Assembly: GCA_041391665.1 (NCBI GenBank)
Contig: JAWKNO010000002.1
Location: 2,542,001-2,606,000, forward strand
Direction: 5' to 3'
Source of the DNA: Bacteroidia bacterium
GTDB taxonomy: Bacteria; Bacteroidota; Bacteroidia; J057
Length of the DNA: 64,000 nt
Under the pieces are notes generated by a model. It was not told the origin of the DNA. It was given only the letters and a program-made list of their open reading frames with translations, and did no database searches. The translations under genes and the position numbers were made by a program. Below, in pieces: positions 1 to 9,603 of this stretch (its first letter is position 1; every line of letters begins with the position of its first letter).

Positions 1-1693
1 CTAATCCTTGCTCTTGCTGTGCCAGCTGGGCAATGCCCCAGATCGCATGAACCCGTGCAAGTTGAGGATTTTCGATGCTGAGTGCATTTTTGAATACAAC
101 ATTTCCTTCCCGACCTTTTGCTACCAGCGCAAACTGAGCTTTCTGTCTGATCCGTTTGTCTTCATGATGCAGAAAAGCTGCCAGGTCGTCATTCATACGG
201 AGGGTAAAATCTTCGGCCAGCAGCGTTTTTACCTCTTGTCTGATGGGGGATTCTGCTATTCCCGGCGCATCCAGCTTCCATATTCTGCCATACTTTTTGG
301 GCGCCCAGCCATCGATCCAGTCTGCGACATACAGTGCACCGTCAGGCCCAAAATCCAGTCCGGTAGCCAGTAATAAACCCAGTATTTTTTCTTCCTTTTC
401 AAAGGCGAATCCAGCCCCGTTGGGTTTTAACTGAAATGCCCATACGTTGGAGCGGGCAGGCGTTCCGGTAAACTCTGCAAAAAAGAAGTGGTTTTTATAC
501 TTTGCACTCAGGGCCGTACCCGGATTGTATTTCATCCCTGTCGGACCATTGTGATAGTTGCGGATGGGAGGAAGAATATGTGCTGCCTGACCTTCCCAGC
601 GCGGAATATACATTTTTTCGTCCATCCAGACTTTGTAGGTATTGTTGTCGGGATCGGAGTATTTGCCAAACTGCCAGTTGGTGCGCCAGCCGGAATCTGA
701 GCCGTCCACGAGGTAAACCAATCTTTCGCTTTCACCGGGATGATCGCCGTCATTGTCAACTGAAATCAAATTACCGTAATCGTCAAAGGCAAATTCGTGG
801 GTATTTCTCAACCCCGCAGCAAATACTTCAAAGTCACTGCCGTCTGTGTTACAGCGGAAGATTGCACCCTGATTGGCATAGTCCCAAACTTTTCCCTTTT
901 GGTCAACCACATACGATCCTATATCGCCAATTCCCCACCAGATTTTTCCATCGGGCCCTATGGTCAGCCCTGACATATTATGTCCGCCAAACCCAATATG
1001 AACCCCAAAGCCCGTATGGAGAAGTTTTTTTTCCTCAATGATTCCGTCTCCGTTTTTATCGGTCAACCGCCAAAGTTCAGGCCCTACGCCTACAAAAATA
1101 TACCCGTCATGCACGACCATTGCCCCGGCTACGTCGGAAATTTCCTGATGAAAATCCTCCACGACAACTGCTGCGTAGTCTGCAATTCCGTCGCCGTCAC
1201 GATCCGCTATTTTGAAGACCCGTTCTTTGTCGATGGTAAGGTCTTGCCAGTCGCGGGAGCCATCGCCATTTTTATCATCCAGCCAGGGATTTTCATCACT
1301 GTTTTCCGGTGATAGGGTAGTGTGGAGAAAGTTTTTCCGGTCTTCTACGGTTTTAAAGGAAATGGACGAAATCATCCAGTTTCTATGTCCGCGAATATCG
1401 AGTTCTGAACCTCTTCTGCGTCCGGTACTGGAGATATAAGCTTCGCCTTTTCCATTTATTGAAAGCGCAATCGGATCCGGTGCCAATGAATCAGACGCCC
1501 ACAGACTTAAGGTGAGTCCTTCGACAACTTCAGCCGAAACCCCAGCTCTGATGGCAGTTGCGAGGCTATCAGCCGTTTGGGTATCCAGGCTGATAGCGGA
1601 AGGTGTTGGCACCGGTTTTTCGCACGCCAAAAAGCCGGTGCCTGTCAGCAGTATGAGCGATACCCGAAGGAAAGTGGCAATCTGAAAATTCAT
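1..1693 (-). CDS. PVC-type dehydrogenase-like lipoprotein, second tandem copy (3' end outside window)
   Basis: My own translation of the minus strand from the ATG at 1693 stays open to the window edge (about 564 residues), so the C-terminus is missing. The N-terminus is a lipoprotein signal (hydrophobic stretch ending in TGFLAC), so the protein should be an exported lipoprotein. It then aligns almost line by line with the neighbour at 1724-5170: DSLAPDPI, DIRGH, GPDGKIWWGIGDIGSY, VDNDGDHPGESERLVY, NYHNGPTGMKYNPGTAL and DFGPDGALYVADW are shared or nearly so. This is the beta-propeller 'membrane-bound dehydrogenase' region of PVC-type proteins, followed by the beginning of HEAT repeats. The gap to the upstream paralog is only 30 bp, so they probably form one operon made by tandem duplication. 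The HEAT and heme-binding parts of this copy cannot be seen. Substrate unknown. Confidence 0.85.
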   Translation of the reverse strand, partial: MNFQIATFLRVSLILLTGTGFLACEKPVPTPSAISLDTQTADSLATAIRAGVSAEVVEGLTLSLWASDSLAPDPIALSINGKGEAYISSTGRRRGSELDIRGHRNWMISSISFKTVEDRKNFLHTTLSPENSDENPWLDDKNGDGSRDWQDLTIDKERVFKIADRDGDGIADYAAVVVEDFHQEISDVAGAMVVHDGYIFVGVGPELWRLTDKNGDGIIEEKKLLHTGFGVHIGFGGHNMSGLTIGPDGKIWWGIGDIGSYVVDQKGKVWDYANQGAIFRCNTDGSDFEVFAAGLRNTHEFAFDDYGNLISVDNDGDHPGESERLVYLVDGSDSGWRTNWQFGKYSDPDNNTYKVWMDEKMYIPRWEGQAAHILPPIRNYHNGPTGMKYNPGTALSAKYKNHFFFAEFTGTPARSNVWAFQLKPNGAGFAFEKEEKILGLLLATGLDFGPDGALYVADWIDGWAPKKYGRIWKLDAPGIAESPIRQEVKTLLAEDFTLRMNDDLAAFLHHEDKRIRQKAQFALVAKGREGNVVFKNALSIENPQLARVHAIWGIAQLAQQEQGL

Positions 1694-1723
1694 GTATAGC
1701 CGGAAATAATAAATAGTATAAAG

Positions 1724-4700
1724 TTATTCTCCGTGTCCTTCCGCAACCTGGGGCGCTTCTTTGAGCGTCGAGATAAACTCCACGACATCGCGAAGATCTC
1801 TACGGGAAAGAATCGTACCCATGGGTGGCATAGAAGACGGGGCATTGGTTCTTGTGGCGACTTTATTTTTGGGAACCTTTACAGGCTCTGCGTCTGCTGT
1901 TTTGACGGTAATCATATCAGCGGTTTCACCAAGCAGCGTACCAATGGTTTTGTTGCCATCGGTAAGCTCCAGGGATACTATCCCATATCCTGAAGCCAGT
2001 TGTGCGCTGGGGTCAACCAGTGATTCGAGAATCTGCTCACGGGTAAGCCGAAGTCCCACCTGATCGAGATTGGGGCCTACATCTCCGCCGTTGCCTCTGA
2101 TTACATGACAGCGAACACACTGGGCTGCCGCATTGCGGTATACAACCTGTGCGCCGCGCCGCGCATTTCCACCGAGTAAGGCATCTGCATACTGGTTGAC
2201 AGGCGAACTGCCGGCCTGACTTTCCTGATAGGTTTTCAACCTGCCGGTCAGTGATGTATTGCCACTGGCTTCGATCGCTTCTGCAAGGTCGAGGCGGATT
2301 TCCGGGCGCACTTTCCCGTTTTCCAGTTTGCCGAGCATATCTTCAAATAAAGGCTGGGTAGCCGCCTGGGGCAGTTTTCCCAGGGCACTCAGTGCGCTTT
2401 GTTGTTCGGAAGCTGAGTTCCCCGCCAATACCAGTGAAAGGAGGTTTACTTTTTCTGCATCGGGTAAGCTGAGTCGTGGGATCATGTCCAGTCCGGCTGA
2501 TCTTACACTGGCTTCTTTATCTTTCAGCGCAACCTGCACCGCAGCAGCAATTTCGCTGTACTCCATATTTACCAGTGCTTTCAGCACAGTTTCGCGCACG
2601 TCAGCCTCTTTGTCACTTTTCTGCATCGCCAGCAATTGGGGAACCATTTCTGTGATTTTCAGGTGTCCGGTAGCTTCTATTGCAGCCATTTTCACCAGTG
2701 AACTTTTATCTGCCAGCAGTGGCTGGAGGATCGGCTCTGTCACTTTTCGTACAGGCGCTGCGTCGCGGGGGGTAAGTCCGCGGTTGCGTCCGTCCACCCG
2801 GTCGAGAACCGAAGGATTGGCCCAGGTGCCTAGCGTAGCCAGGGCTTCTGCCCGCATGGCTTCGGGCGCATCCGTACGTTTTGCGTAGTCTGCCAGAATT
2901 TTCATGTTTTCTTCGCCGCCTGTCCGAAGGTTGGCGTTGATTGCACGGCGCACAAATGGTTCATTGGTAAATGTGGTTCCTTCGAGGGCTTTTGCCAGTG
3001 CCGGGAGGGCTGGTTCAATGGACAAATCGTCATTGATGCCACGCGCAGCTTCTGCGACAATAAAGGCATCGCTATCCTTGAGAAATACGGCAATCCCCGG
3101 ATCCTGCATTCTTCTGAGGGCAACTACAGCTGCGATTCGCAGTGCGCGGGAAGGATGACTGGCTAAAGCTACCACAGGTGCGGGCTTATTGATGCGCGCC
3201 AGGGCACATGCGCCTGCATGGCGCAGATATCCATCTTTGTCGTCATTGGCAATGAGCATATCGATAATCGGCTGAATAGCCGGCACATAGGCGATCCTTC
3301 CCAATGCTTCAGCGGCAAAAAACTGCACGCGGAGTGAAGGATCTTTCAGCAGTGGGACAATCGCATCAGCTGCAGCGGCATAACGTACATCACCCAGCCA
3401 TCGTGCTGCCTGTGCCCGTATTTCGGGATCGGCGTCTGTCAGCAGCGGAATAAGCTTTTCCGATGCTTTGGCATCTTTCCTGGCGATCTGACTGATTCCC
3501 CAGATGCCATGTACACGGGCGAGTTGGTTTTCTGTTTGAGTAATGGCTTTTTCCAAAACTTCCAGTCCTTTATTTTCTTTTTTGGCGAGGGCAAACTGTG
3601 CTTTCTGGCGAACCCGTTTGTCAGGGTGGCTGAGAAAAACCAGCAGATCGTCGGGGGATTTTTTATTGAAGTCTGTGGCAATCAGGGTTTTTACTTCCTG
3701 CCGCATGGCAGAAGACGCTTCACCGGGGGTATCGAGTTTCCAGATACGGCCGTAGTCTTTGGTTCCCCATCCCTGAATCCAGTCTGCCACATATAACGCC
3801 CCGTCGGGGCCAAAATCAATGCCGGTAGGTAATATTCCACCCAGTACTTTTTCTTCTCTGTCAAAGGCAAAAGAAGCGCCATCTGGTTTTAACTGGAAGG
3901 CCCACAGCGGAGAACGTGCAGCATTTCCCACAAATTCGACAAAGAAAAAGTGTTTTTTCCAGCGCTCTCCCAATGCCGTTCCCGGATTGTACTTCATGCC
4001 GGTAGGGCCATTGTGATAATTTCTCAGAGGGGGGGTGATATAGGCTGCTTGTCCGTCCCAGCGAGGTTTGAACAGTTGTTCGTCCATCCATACTTTGTAG
4101 GTATTGTTGTTGGGGTCGGTGTATTTGCCAAACTGCCAGTTGATGCGCCATCCGGAGTCGGATCCGTTGACTATATATACGAGTCTTTCGCTTTCTCCGG
4201 GGTGGTCGCCGTCGTTGTCCACGCTGATGAGGTTGCCGTATTCGTCGAATGTAAATTCGTGGGTATTGCGTACACCTTTTGCAAAAACCTCAAAATCGCT
4301 GCCGTCAGGGTTGGCTCGAAAAATTGCGCCTTCATTGGACTGGTCCCAGATTTTGCCTTCCTGGTCTTTGATATAAGAACCAATATCGCCGATGCCCCAC
4401 CAGATTTTTCCATCTGGGCCAACCGTGAGTCCCGACATACCGTGTCCGCTAAAACCTACATGTACAGCGTAGCCATGACTGATTGACATTTTCTCTTCGA
4501 AAATCCCGTCGTTATCGCTGTCTTTGAGTCGCCATACGTCAGGGCCGACACCAATAAAGAGATACCCGTCGTGGATCAGTACAGCACCTGCCACGTCGGT
4601 AATTTCGTCGTTAAAGTCTTCTACTACGAGCTGTGATACGTCGGCGATGCCATCGTTGTCGGTATCTTCTATACGGAAAATTTGCTCCTTTTCAACAGCA

Positions 4701-5170
4701 AGGTCTTTCCAGTCATGGCTCCCATCTTTATTGAGATCGGGCAGCCAGTCATTTTTTTCGCTGTTTTCCGGAGCGAATATTTTATGCAAAAATGCCCGTC
4801 TTTCCTCTACATTTCTGAGGGAGACAGACTCTGTGATCCAGTCCTGATGACCGCGGATATCAAACTCTGAGTTTTTCTGCCGGTTGGTTCTGGAGACATA
4901 TGCCCGGCCCTTCTCATCAATGCTAAGTCCAATCGGGTCTGGCGCAAGCGAGTCCGATGCCCAAAGCGTAAGTTCCAGCCCTTCGGCTACTTCTACTGAA
5001 ACATTGCTGCGAATAGCTTTTGAAAGGCTGTCTGCGGTAGCCTGGGAAAGGGTGGTCGCCTTAAGTGCAGACTGTTTGGTCCGGCAGGCATTGAATGCCA
5101 ACCCCAAAATCAGGGAAGAGAGGAAAGCAGGTAAAAAAACCTGGCGGAGTATTAGTAGTGGTGATCTCAT
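1724..5170 (-). CDS. PVC-type heme-binding dehydrogenase-like lipoprotein with HEAT repeats
   Basis: A protein of 1,148 residues. Residues 1-29 form a lipoprotein signal (LILGLAFNAC), so it is exported and lipid-anchored. Residues about 55-480 resemble the NHL/sorbosone-dehydrogenase-like beta-propeller of PVC 'membrane-bound dehydrogenases', with DxDxDG-like acidic loops (DTDNDGIAD, DSDNDGIFE). Residues about 500-980 are alpha-helical HEAT repeats (recurring pattern of DPEIRAQAARWLG type). The C-terminal 150 residues are a cytochrome-c-like module: CVRCH at 1018-1022 binds heme and MPPMG near 1115 is the likely axial ligand. The family is expected to oxidise sugars or related compounds and pass electrons to the cytochrome, but the substrate is not predictable. 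It is first gene of a two-gene minus-strand unit with the paralog at 1-1693. Confidence 0.88.
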   Translation of the reverse strand: MRSPLLILRQVFLPAFLSSLILGLAFNACRTKQSALKATTLSQATADSLSKAIRSNVSVEVAEGLELTLWASDSLAPDPIGLSIDEKGRAYVSRTNRQKNSEFDIRGHQDWITESVSLRNVEERRAFLHKIFAPENSEKNDWLPDLNKDGSHDWKDLAVEKEQIFRIEDTDNDGIADVSQLVVEDFNDEITDVAGAVLIHDGYLFIGVGPDVWRLKDSDNDGIFEEKMSISHGYAVHVGFSGHGMSGLTVGPDGKIWWGIGDIGSYIKDQEGKIWDQSNEGAIFRANPDGSDFEVFAKGVRNTHEFTFDEYGNLISVDNDGDHPGESERLVYIVNGSDSGWRINWQFGKYTDPNNNTYKVWMDEQLFKPRWDGQAAYITPPLRNYHNGPTGMKYNPGTALGERWKKHFFFVEFVGNAARSPLWAFQLKPDGASFAFDREEKVLGGILPTGIDFGPDGALYVADWIQGWGTKDYGRIWKLDTPGEASSAMRQEVKTLIATDFNKKSPDDLLVFLSHPDKRVRQKAQFALAKKENKGLEVLEKAITQTENQLARVHGIWGISQIARKDAKASEKLIPLLTDADPEIRAQAARWLGDVRYAAAADAIVPLLKDPSLRVQFFAAEALGRIAYVPAIQPIIDMLIANDDKDGYLRHAGACALARINKPAPVVALASHPSRALRIAAVVALRRMQDPGIAVFLKDSDAFIVAEAARGINDDLSIEPALPALAKALEGTTFTNEPFVRRAINANLRTGGEENMKILADYAKRTDAPEAMRAEALATLGTWANPSVLDRVDGRNRGLTPRDAAPVRKVTEPILQPLLADKSSLVKMAAIEATGHLKITEMVPQLLAMQKSDKEADVRETVLKALVNMEYSEIAAAVQVALKDKEASVRSAGLDMIPRLSLPDAEKVNLLSLVLAGNSASEQQSALSALGKLPQAATQPLFEDMLGKLENGKVRPEIRLDLAEAIEASGNTSLTGRLKTYQESQAGSSPVNQYADALLGGNARRGAQVVYRNAAAQCVRCHVIRGNGGDVGPNLDQVGLRLTREQILESLVDPSAQLASGYGIVSLELTDGNKTIGTLLGETADMITVKTADAEPVKVPKNKVATRTNAPSSMPPMGTILSRRDLRDVVEFISTLKEAPQVAEGHGE

Positions 5171-5430
5171 GACAAGTAAAGGATTAGATAGCCAAGGTAA
5201 TATTTCAAATAGAAACCTACAGATAAAATAATAGAAAAATCGTTTTTACTTCCGGATATCAAGGACCGGGTAGAAATATAATTCGTAATTTCTACTTAGA
5301 CCTGCTGCTCTTTATCAGTAAGGTTGCCCCACTAATCCCGGCAATACCCATCTTCCCATTGGTTTTGTTTTTTGGATAGATGAGGAATTCGAATTAAATT
5401 GATAGAATCCTCCAAACAAAATCACTCCCA

Positions 5431-8373
5431 ATGTCAGATATCAACCGCTGGAAAACCGTTCTGAAAATCGAAACCGGTGGGCATACCGGAAGTATTGCTG
5501 AGCTTCTGCTTACATCCGACGGCCAGAAAATCGTAACATCCAGCGAGGATAAAACCATTCGGGAATGGGATGTCAAAACGCTAAAGGAAACCCGGAAAAT
5601 CCTTGGGCAGGTTGGGCCGGGTGTCTCAGGCGAAATCAAGTCAATGGCACTTACCCCGGATGATAAATACCTGGCTGTCAGTGTGTATACTGGTGACAAT
5701 GACCAATGGGGACATATTCCCTATCCTCCGGCATCGGTCGTTGTTAGAATTTACGATTTTGAAGCCGGCAAACTGGAGAAAGTGCTTGTATCCGGCCACA
5801 CCAATGCGATTTACGGAATGGCCTTCAGTGAGGATTCCAAATACCTCGCTACCGGTGCAGAAGATCACTCTGTAAGAATATGGGACTTTGCCCAGGTACT
5901 CAGCGTGTCCGATCCTCAACCTGAACATATCATTTCCAATAATAATATTCAGCGCCCAAACGCAGTCAGGTTTATTAAAACTGCGGATGATTACCAGGTA
6001 GTTTATGCCGATTATAGCGAATATATAAAGTCGATCAGCCTGTATTCGCTCCGTCAGCAAAAAGTACTGGCTACTTACAGGGATGAGGATCGGCTTCTGT
6101 ATATCGCGGTAAGTCAAGACTATATCGCAGCATGTGGTTATGCAAGACATATTCTCATTTTTGACAAGAACCTGAATTTCAAAAAAACTATTGATACGGA
6201 AGGAGGGCCCGCAGACCTCGATTTTTCGCCCGACGGAAAACTCCTGATCGCCGGCGGGAAAATTACCACAGATAATGATCCTGTACGGGTAAATGTGTAT
6301 GAGGCCGGCAATGATTTTCGACTGGTCTATTCTTTTGAGAAACACGATGCAGATACTCAGGCTGTTGTATTTCAGGACAATGAAACAGCGATCACCTGTG
6401 GGGGCAATCATAAGGAAATAATGATCTGGAAAGCCCGGACCGGTGAGGTTTTGGGAACCATCAAACCCAAGGGAAGTACCATTTTCTCTGTGGGTATATC
6501 GGGTAAAAAAATCGCCTTTGGAAAAACGCAGGCGTTCAAAAAAGATCAGAACAACTACGCACCGCTGGAAGCGTATTTTGACATGGAAACTTTTGAAGTC
6601 AAACAGATAACATCCGGCGAAAAGGATTCCTTCAAGCGTGCAAATATCTCCAGAGATGGCAAATTCCTTTTTGTTGACCCCAACGACCAATGGGATTTAT
6701 TTCTCAAAAAAGATGGATACGACTACCGGATGTGGCGAACGGGCGGCTGGTACTATCATGAAGCCTTTGGATTTAGCGACGAAGGGATGATTCTCACCGG
6801 AGGGCGTGGTGGTGAAGTCAGGGCGTATAATGAAAACGGAGACACCGTTACTTACTTTATCGGTCATGCAGATCGTGTGTGGGATATCGCTTCCGAAAAT
6901 AACTGGCTGGTAACCGGTGGGGTAGAGCAGGTAATTAAAATCTGGAACCTGGACGGTCTTAAACAAGACCAGGAAGAAATTCAGCCCATGCTTAACCTTT
7001 TTGTTTCTGACGAGGGAGAATGGGTAATCTGGAGCAATAGTGGTTATTACAATTCCAGCCTGCATGGAGATAAGCATATCGGTTATATCGTCAATCAGGG
7101 CGAAACAGAAGAGGCCTTGTGGTTTAATAGTGACAGGTTTATAAAAACGCTGTACCGTCCCGATATTATCAAACTCATACTGGAGACTGGCAGTGAGGAA
7201 GAGGCGCTGAAAAAGGCTACCCACGAGTCAAATAATAAGGTGGAAGAAATCCTTCCTCCTAAAATAGAATTGTTGCTGCGAAACCAGATCGATACTACCG
7301 AGCAAACCTTTGATCTGGAATTTGAAGTAAAAGCGAAGACCGATCCGGTCAGCAGATTCTGGATTCTAAAAAACGATGATTTTTTGCTCGAAAAAAAGGC
7401 GGAGGACGGCGAAATCAAGCCTTACCAGTGTGTGGAAGTCGTTTTATCACCTGGTGAAAACAGATTTACCATCCTGGCCGAAAGTCTGCTTTCCAAGAGC
7501 AATCCTGCAGAAATCACGTTTAATGTAGATGCTTCAGACTGGAAATCCAGAGGGTTTGACTTTGAGGAAGACGAACCTGAAGCCGAGGAAATAAAGCCCA
7601 ACCTGTATATCCTGACTATCGGCGTTTCCAATTATAAAAATTCGGATAAGGAAAAGATCACAAACCTTGATTTTGCTCACGAAGATGCTATGAAGGTAGC
7701 TGCTGCATTTGAAACTCAAAAAGGAAAAGTCTACGGGGAAATCATCACCAAAGTCCTGACTAATGAGAAAGCAACCCGTCAGGATATTCTCGATGCGATC
7801 AAATGGCTGGGTGAGCAGGTCAGGAAAAATGATGCAGATAAGAAAGCGAACAATAAATCGAGCAAGGATGTGGCTTTGATTTTCTTTGCCGGGCATGGGC
7901 TGAAGAAAGACTCAAAATTCTATTTCCTGAGCCATGACACAACCTTGAAGAATCTTGCCGAATCGGCGGTCTCCCTGCTGGATATTGGAAAAGAGATTAC
8001 GACCTTCCCTTCAGAGCTGATTATTATGACAGACGCCTGCCATGCCGGAAGGATCAGTGCTGATAGCATGGAGCTTATTGAAAGCGGAGAATTATCCAAG
8101 CGTCTGACTTCTCTCAACGAAAGAGCGCAGGTGATTCTGAATGCCACTTCTGCCGATAAGCCTGCATTTGAACTGAGAAAATTTGGGCACGGTGCATTTA
8201 CCAAAGTATTGCTTGACGGACTGCAAAATTTCGATGAGGTTGATGTGCTGAAACTCACTTCGTTTGTTCAGCGAAATGTAAAGGAAACGACCAAAGTTTA
8301 TCCCAAAGGACCCCAGGAACCCAATATCACCATTTTTGGTTCTCTGTCATTATTTAATTTGTACAGGAAATAA
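5431..8373 (+). CDS. WD40 repeat-caspase (peptidase C14) fusion protein
   Basis: A 980-residue protein without a signal peptide, so probably cytoplasmic. Residues about 15-530 are WD40-type beta-propeller blades (GHTNAIYGMAFSEDSKYLATGAEDHSVRIWD is the clearest kind; another reads GHADRVWDIASENNWLVTGG). Residues about 615-700 look like a beta-sandwich linker. Residues about 723-980 are a caspase-fold domain: it opens NLYILTIGVSNYK, has the catalytic His in FFAGHG (His822) and the catalytic Cys in MTDACHAG (Cys870), with TSADKPAFE as the usual downstream segment. Both catalytic residues are intact. Bacterial caspase homologues (orthocaspases) cleave after basic residues in the cases studied; here the propeller presumably senses or scaffolds. 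It stands alone between a divergent gene and the phosphonate-type operon. Target unknown. Confidence 0.9.
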   Translation: MSDINRWKTVLKIETGGHTGSIAELLLTSDGQKIVTSSEDKTIREWDVKTLKETRKILGQVGPGVSGEIKSMALTPDDKYLAVSVYTGDNDQWGHIPYPPASVVVRIYDFEAGKLEKVLVSGHTNAIYGMAFSEDSKYLATGAEDHSVRIWDFAQVLSVSDPQPEHIISNNNIQRPNAVRFIKTADDYQVVYADYSEYIKSISLYSLRQQKVLATYRDEDRLLYIAVSQDYIAACGYARHILIFDKNLNFKKTIDTEGGPADLDFSPDGKLLIAGGKITTDNDPVRVNVYEAGNDFRLVYSFEKHDADTQAVVFQDNETAITCGGNHKEIMIWKARTGEVLGTIKPKGSTIFSVGISGKKIAFGKTQAFKKDQNNYAPLEAYFDMETFEVKQITSGEKDSFKRANISRDGKFLFVDPNDQWDLFLKKDGYDYRMWRTGGWYYHEAFGFSDEGMILTGGRGGEVRAYNENGDTVTYFIGHADRVWDIASENNWLVTGGVEQVIKIWNLDGLKQDQEEIQPMLNLFVSDEGEWVIWSNSGYYNSSLHGDKHIGYIVNQGETEEALWFNSDRFIKTLYRPDIIKLILETGSEEEALKKATHESNNKVEEILPPKIELLLRNQIDTTEQTFDLEFEVKAKTDPVSRFWILKNDDFLLEKKAEDGEIKPYQCVEVVLSPGENRFTILAESLLSKSNPAEITFNVDASDWKSRGFDFEEDEPEAEEIKPNLYILTIGVSNYKNSDKEKITNLDFAHEDAMKVAAAFETQKGKVYGEIITKVLTNEKATRQDILDAIKWLGEQVRKNDADKKANNKSSKDVALIFFAGHGLKKDSKFYFLSHDTTLKNLAESAVSLLDIGKEITTFPSELIIMTDACHAGRISADSMELIESGELSKRLTSLNERAQVILNATSADKPAFELRKFGHGAFTKVLLDGLQNFDEVDVLKLTSFVQRNVKETTKVYPKGPQEPNITIFGSLSLFNLYRK

Positions 8374-8413
8374 AACCTGGTTCCGGGGACATCCCTCCAG
8401 TCATTCTTTTGTT

Positions 8414-8421
8414 TATATTTG
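8414..8421 (+). promoter_or_regulatory. Putative -7 box TATATTTG upstream of the oxidoreductase operon
   Basis: TATATTTG fits the Bacteroidota -7 consensus TAnnTTTG and ends 18 bases before the ATG at 8440. No TTG is present about 19-20 bases upstream, so this is a one-sided match. Confidence 0.35.
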
Positions 8422-8439
8422 GCCGTTGAACAAACTGTC

Positions 8440-9603
8440 ATGAAACAAAATCCTCACTTTGACCTTTTGGTTGTCGGTGGTGGTGTCCTCGGGACGTTCC
8501 ACGCATATCATGCCCTGAACCTCGGCCTTCGGGTAGCGCTGGTAGAACGAAACCTCGTTCCCATAGGTGCGACAGTGCGCAATTTTGGCCAAATCGTACC
8601 TTCCGGCATGAATCTCAAATGGCAAAACTACGGACGCCAAAGCCTTGAAGTCTATCACCACCTTCAGGCACAAACCGATATCAGCATTCGCCAAAACGGA
8701 AGTATTTATCTCGCCTCTGATGCTGAAGAACTTCAGCTGATCGAGGAACTTCACGAGATCAACCGGGCAAATGATTATTCTTCCCAACTCCTCACCGCTC
8801 AGCAATGTCTGGCCCAATACCCTTCGCTGAAGGCTACTTACTGCAAAGGCGGGCTGTTTTTTCCGGATGAGATGTCTGCCAATCCCCGCGAGATGATTCG
8901 CAAGGTACAGGCTTACCTCAATACCCAACCTTTGTTTAGCCATTTCCCGGGCACAGCCATTTCTCAAATCGACCACTCAGGACCCGGTTGTATCGCCACT
9001 GACAGTAGGGGAAATACCTATTCTGCAGAAAAAATGGTGATTTGTTCCGGCAGTGAATTCAGCCTTTTGTACCCCGAACTTTTTGCCGAAAGCGACCTGG
9101 AAGTCGTGCAGTTGCAAATGTTGCGTCTGGCCCCTCAGCCTTCGGTGCAAATTCCGGGAAATATCCTCACCGGCCTCTCTATACGGAGGTATGAAAGTTT
9201 TGCGGATTGTCCTTCGTGGAAAGCCGTCAAAGCCAGAGAAACCTCCGACACCTTCTGGAAAAAATGGGGCGTTCACATTCTGTTTAAGCAGGAGGTAGAT
9301 GGCAGTATTATTTTGGGCGATTCGCATGAATATGCAGACGTGAAGGAAAGAGACTCGCTGGATTTTGATATTAAGGAAGAAATCAGCCGATATTTTGTGG
9401 AGGAAGGGAAGAAGATATTTGCCCTCGACAACTGGGAAATACAAACACAGTGGATGGGCGTGTACAGCCAGGGGAAAACGCATGATATTTACCAAAAAAC
9501 ACTTGATAATAAAGTATTTATCGTAACCGGTATCGGTGGAAAAGGCATGACAGCCAGCCCCGGATTTTCAGCATCTCACATTCAAAAAATCTTTTCATTA
9601 TGA
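8440..9603 (+). CDS. FAD-dependent oxidoreductase of the phosphonatase-associated type (TIGR03364-like)
   Basis: A 387-residue protein of the DAO/glycine-oxidase superfamily. The N-terminus has the FAD-binding Rossmann motif VVGGGVLGTFHA (about residues 11-22), followed by the ribose-binding acidic residue in VALVERN; the C-terminal VTGIGGKGMTASPG is the usual second flavin contact. I chose the ATG at 8440, right before the Rossmann strand; a TTG seven codons upstream is possible but needless and would overlap a promoter-like box. The stop overlaps the next start (ATGA at 9600), so the two are translationally coupled. This pairing with a phosphonatase-like hydrolase is the hallmark of the TIGR03364/TIGR03351 couple, thought to oxidise an aminoalkyl- or hydroxyalkylphosphonate before C-P cleavage. 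The substrate is inference. No phosphonate transporter or PhnW aminotransferase is in view. Confidence 0.85.
   Translation: MKQNPHFDLLVVGGGVLGTFHAYHALNLGLRVALVERNLVPIGATVRNFGQIVPSGMNLKWQNYGRQSLEVYHHLQAQTDISIRQNGSIYLASDAEELQLIEELHEINRANDYSSQLLTAQQCLAQYPSLKATYCKGGLFFPDEMSANPREMIRKVQAYLNTQPLFSHFPGTAISQIDHSGPGCIATDSRGNTYSAEKMVICSGSEFSLLYPELFAESDLEVVQLQMLRLAPQPSVQIPGNILTGLSIRRYESFADCPSWKAVKARETSDTFWKKWGVHILFKQEVDGSIILGDSHEYADVKERDSLDFDIKEEISRYFVEEGKKIFALDNWEIQTQWMGVYSQGKTHDIYQKTLDNKVFIVTGIGGKGMTASPGFSASHIQKIFSL

Noticed and set aside
5641..6690. A 349-codon minus-strand frame opposite the WD40 part
   Set aside because: The plus frame carries clear WD40 blades; the antisense product has no family likeness.
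5431..8373. WD40-caspase gene as part of a known anti-phage island
   Set aside because: The neighbours are metabolic or divergent genes; no nuclease, reverse transcriptase, cyclase or CRISPR component is nearby.
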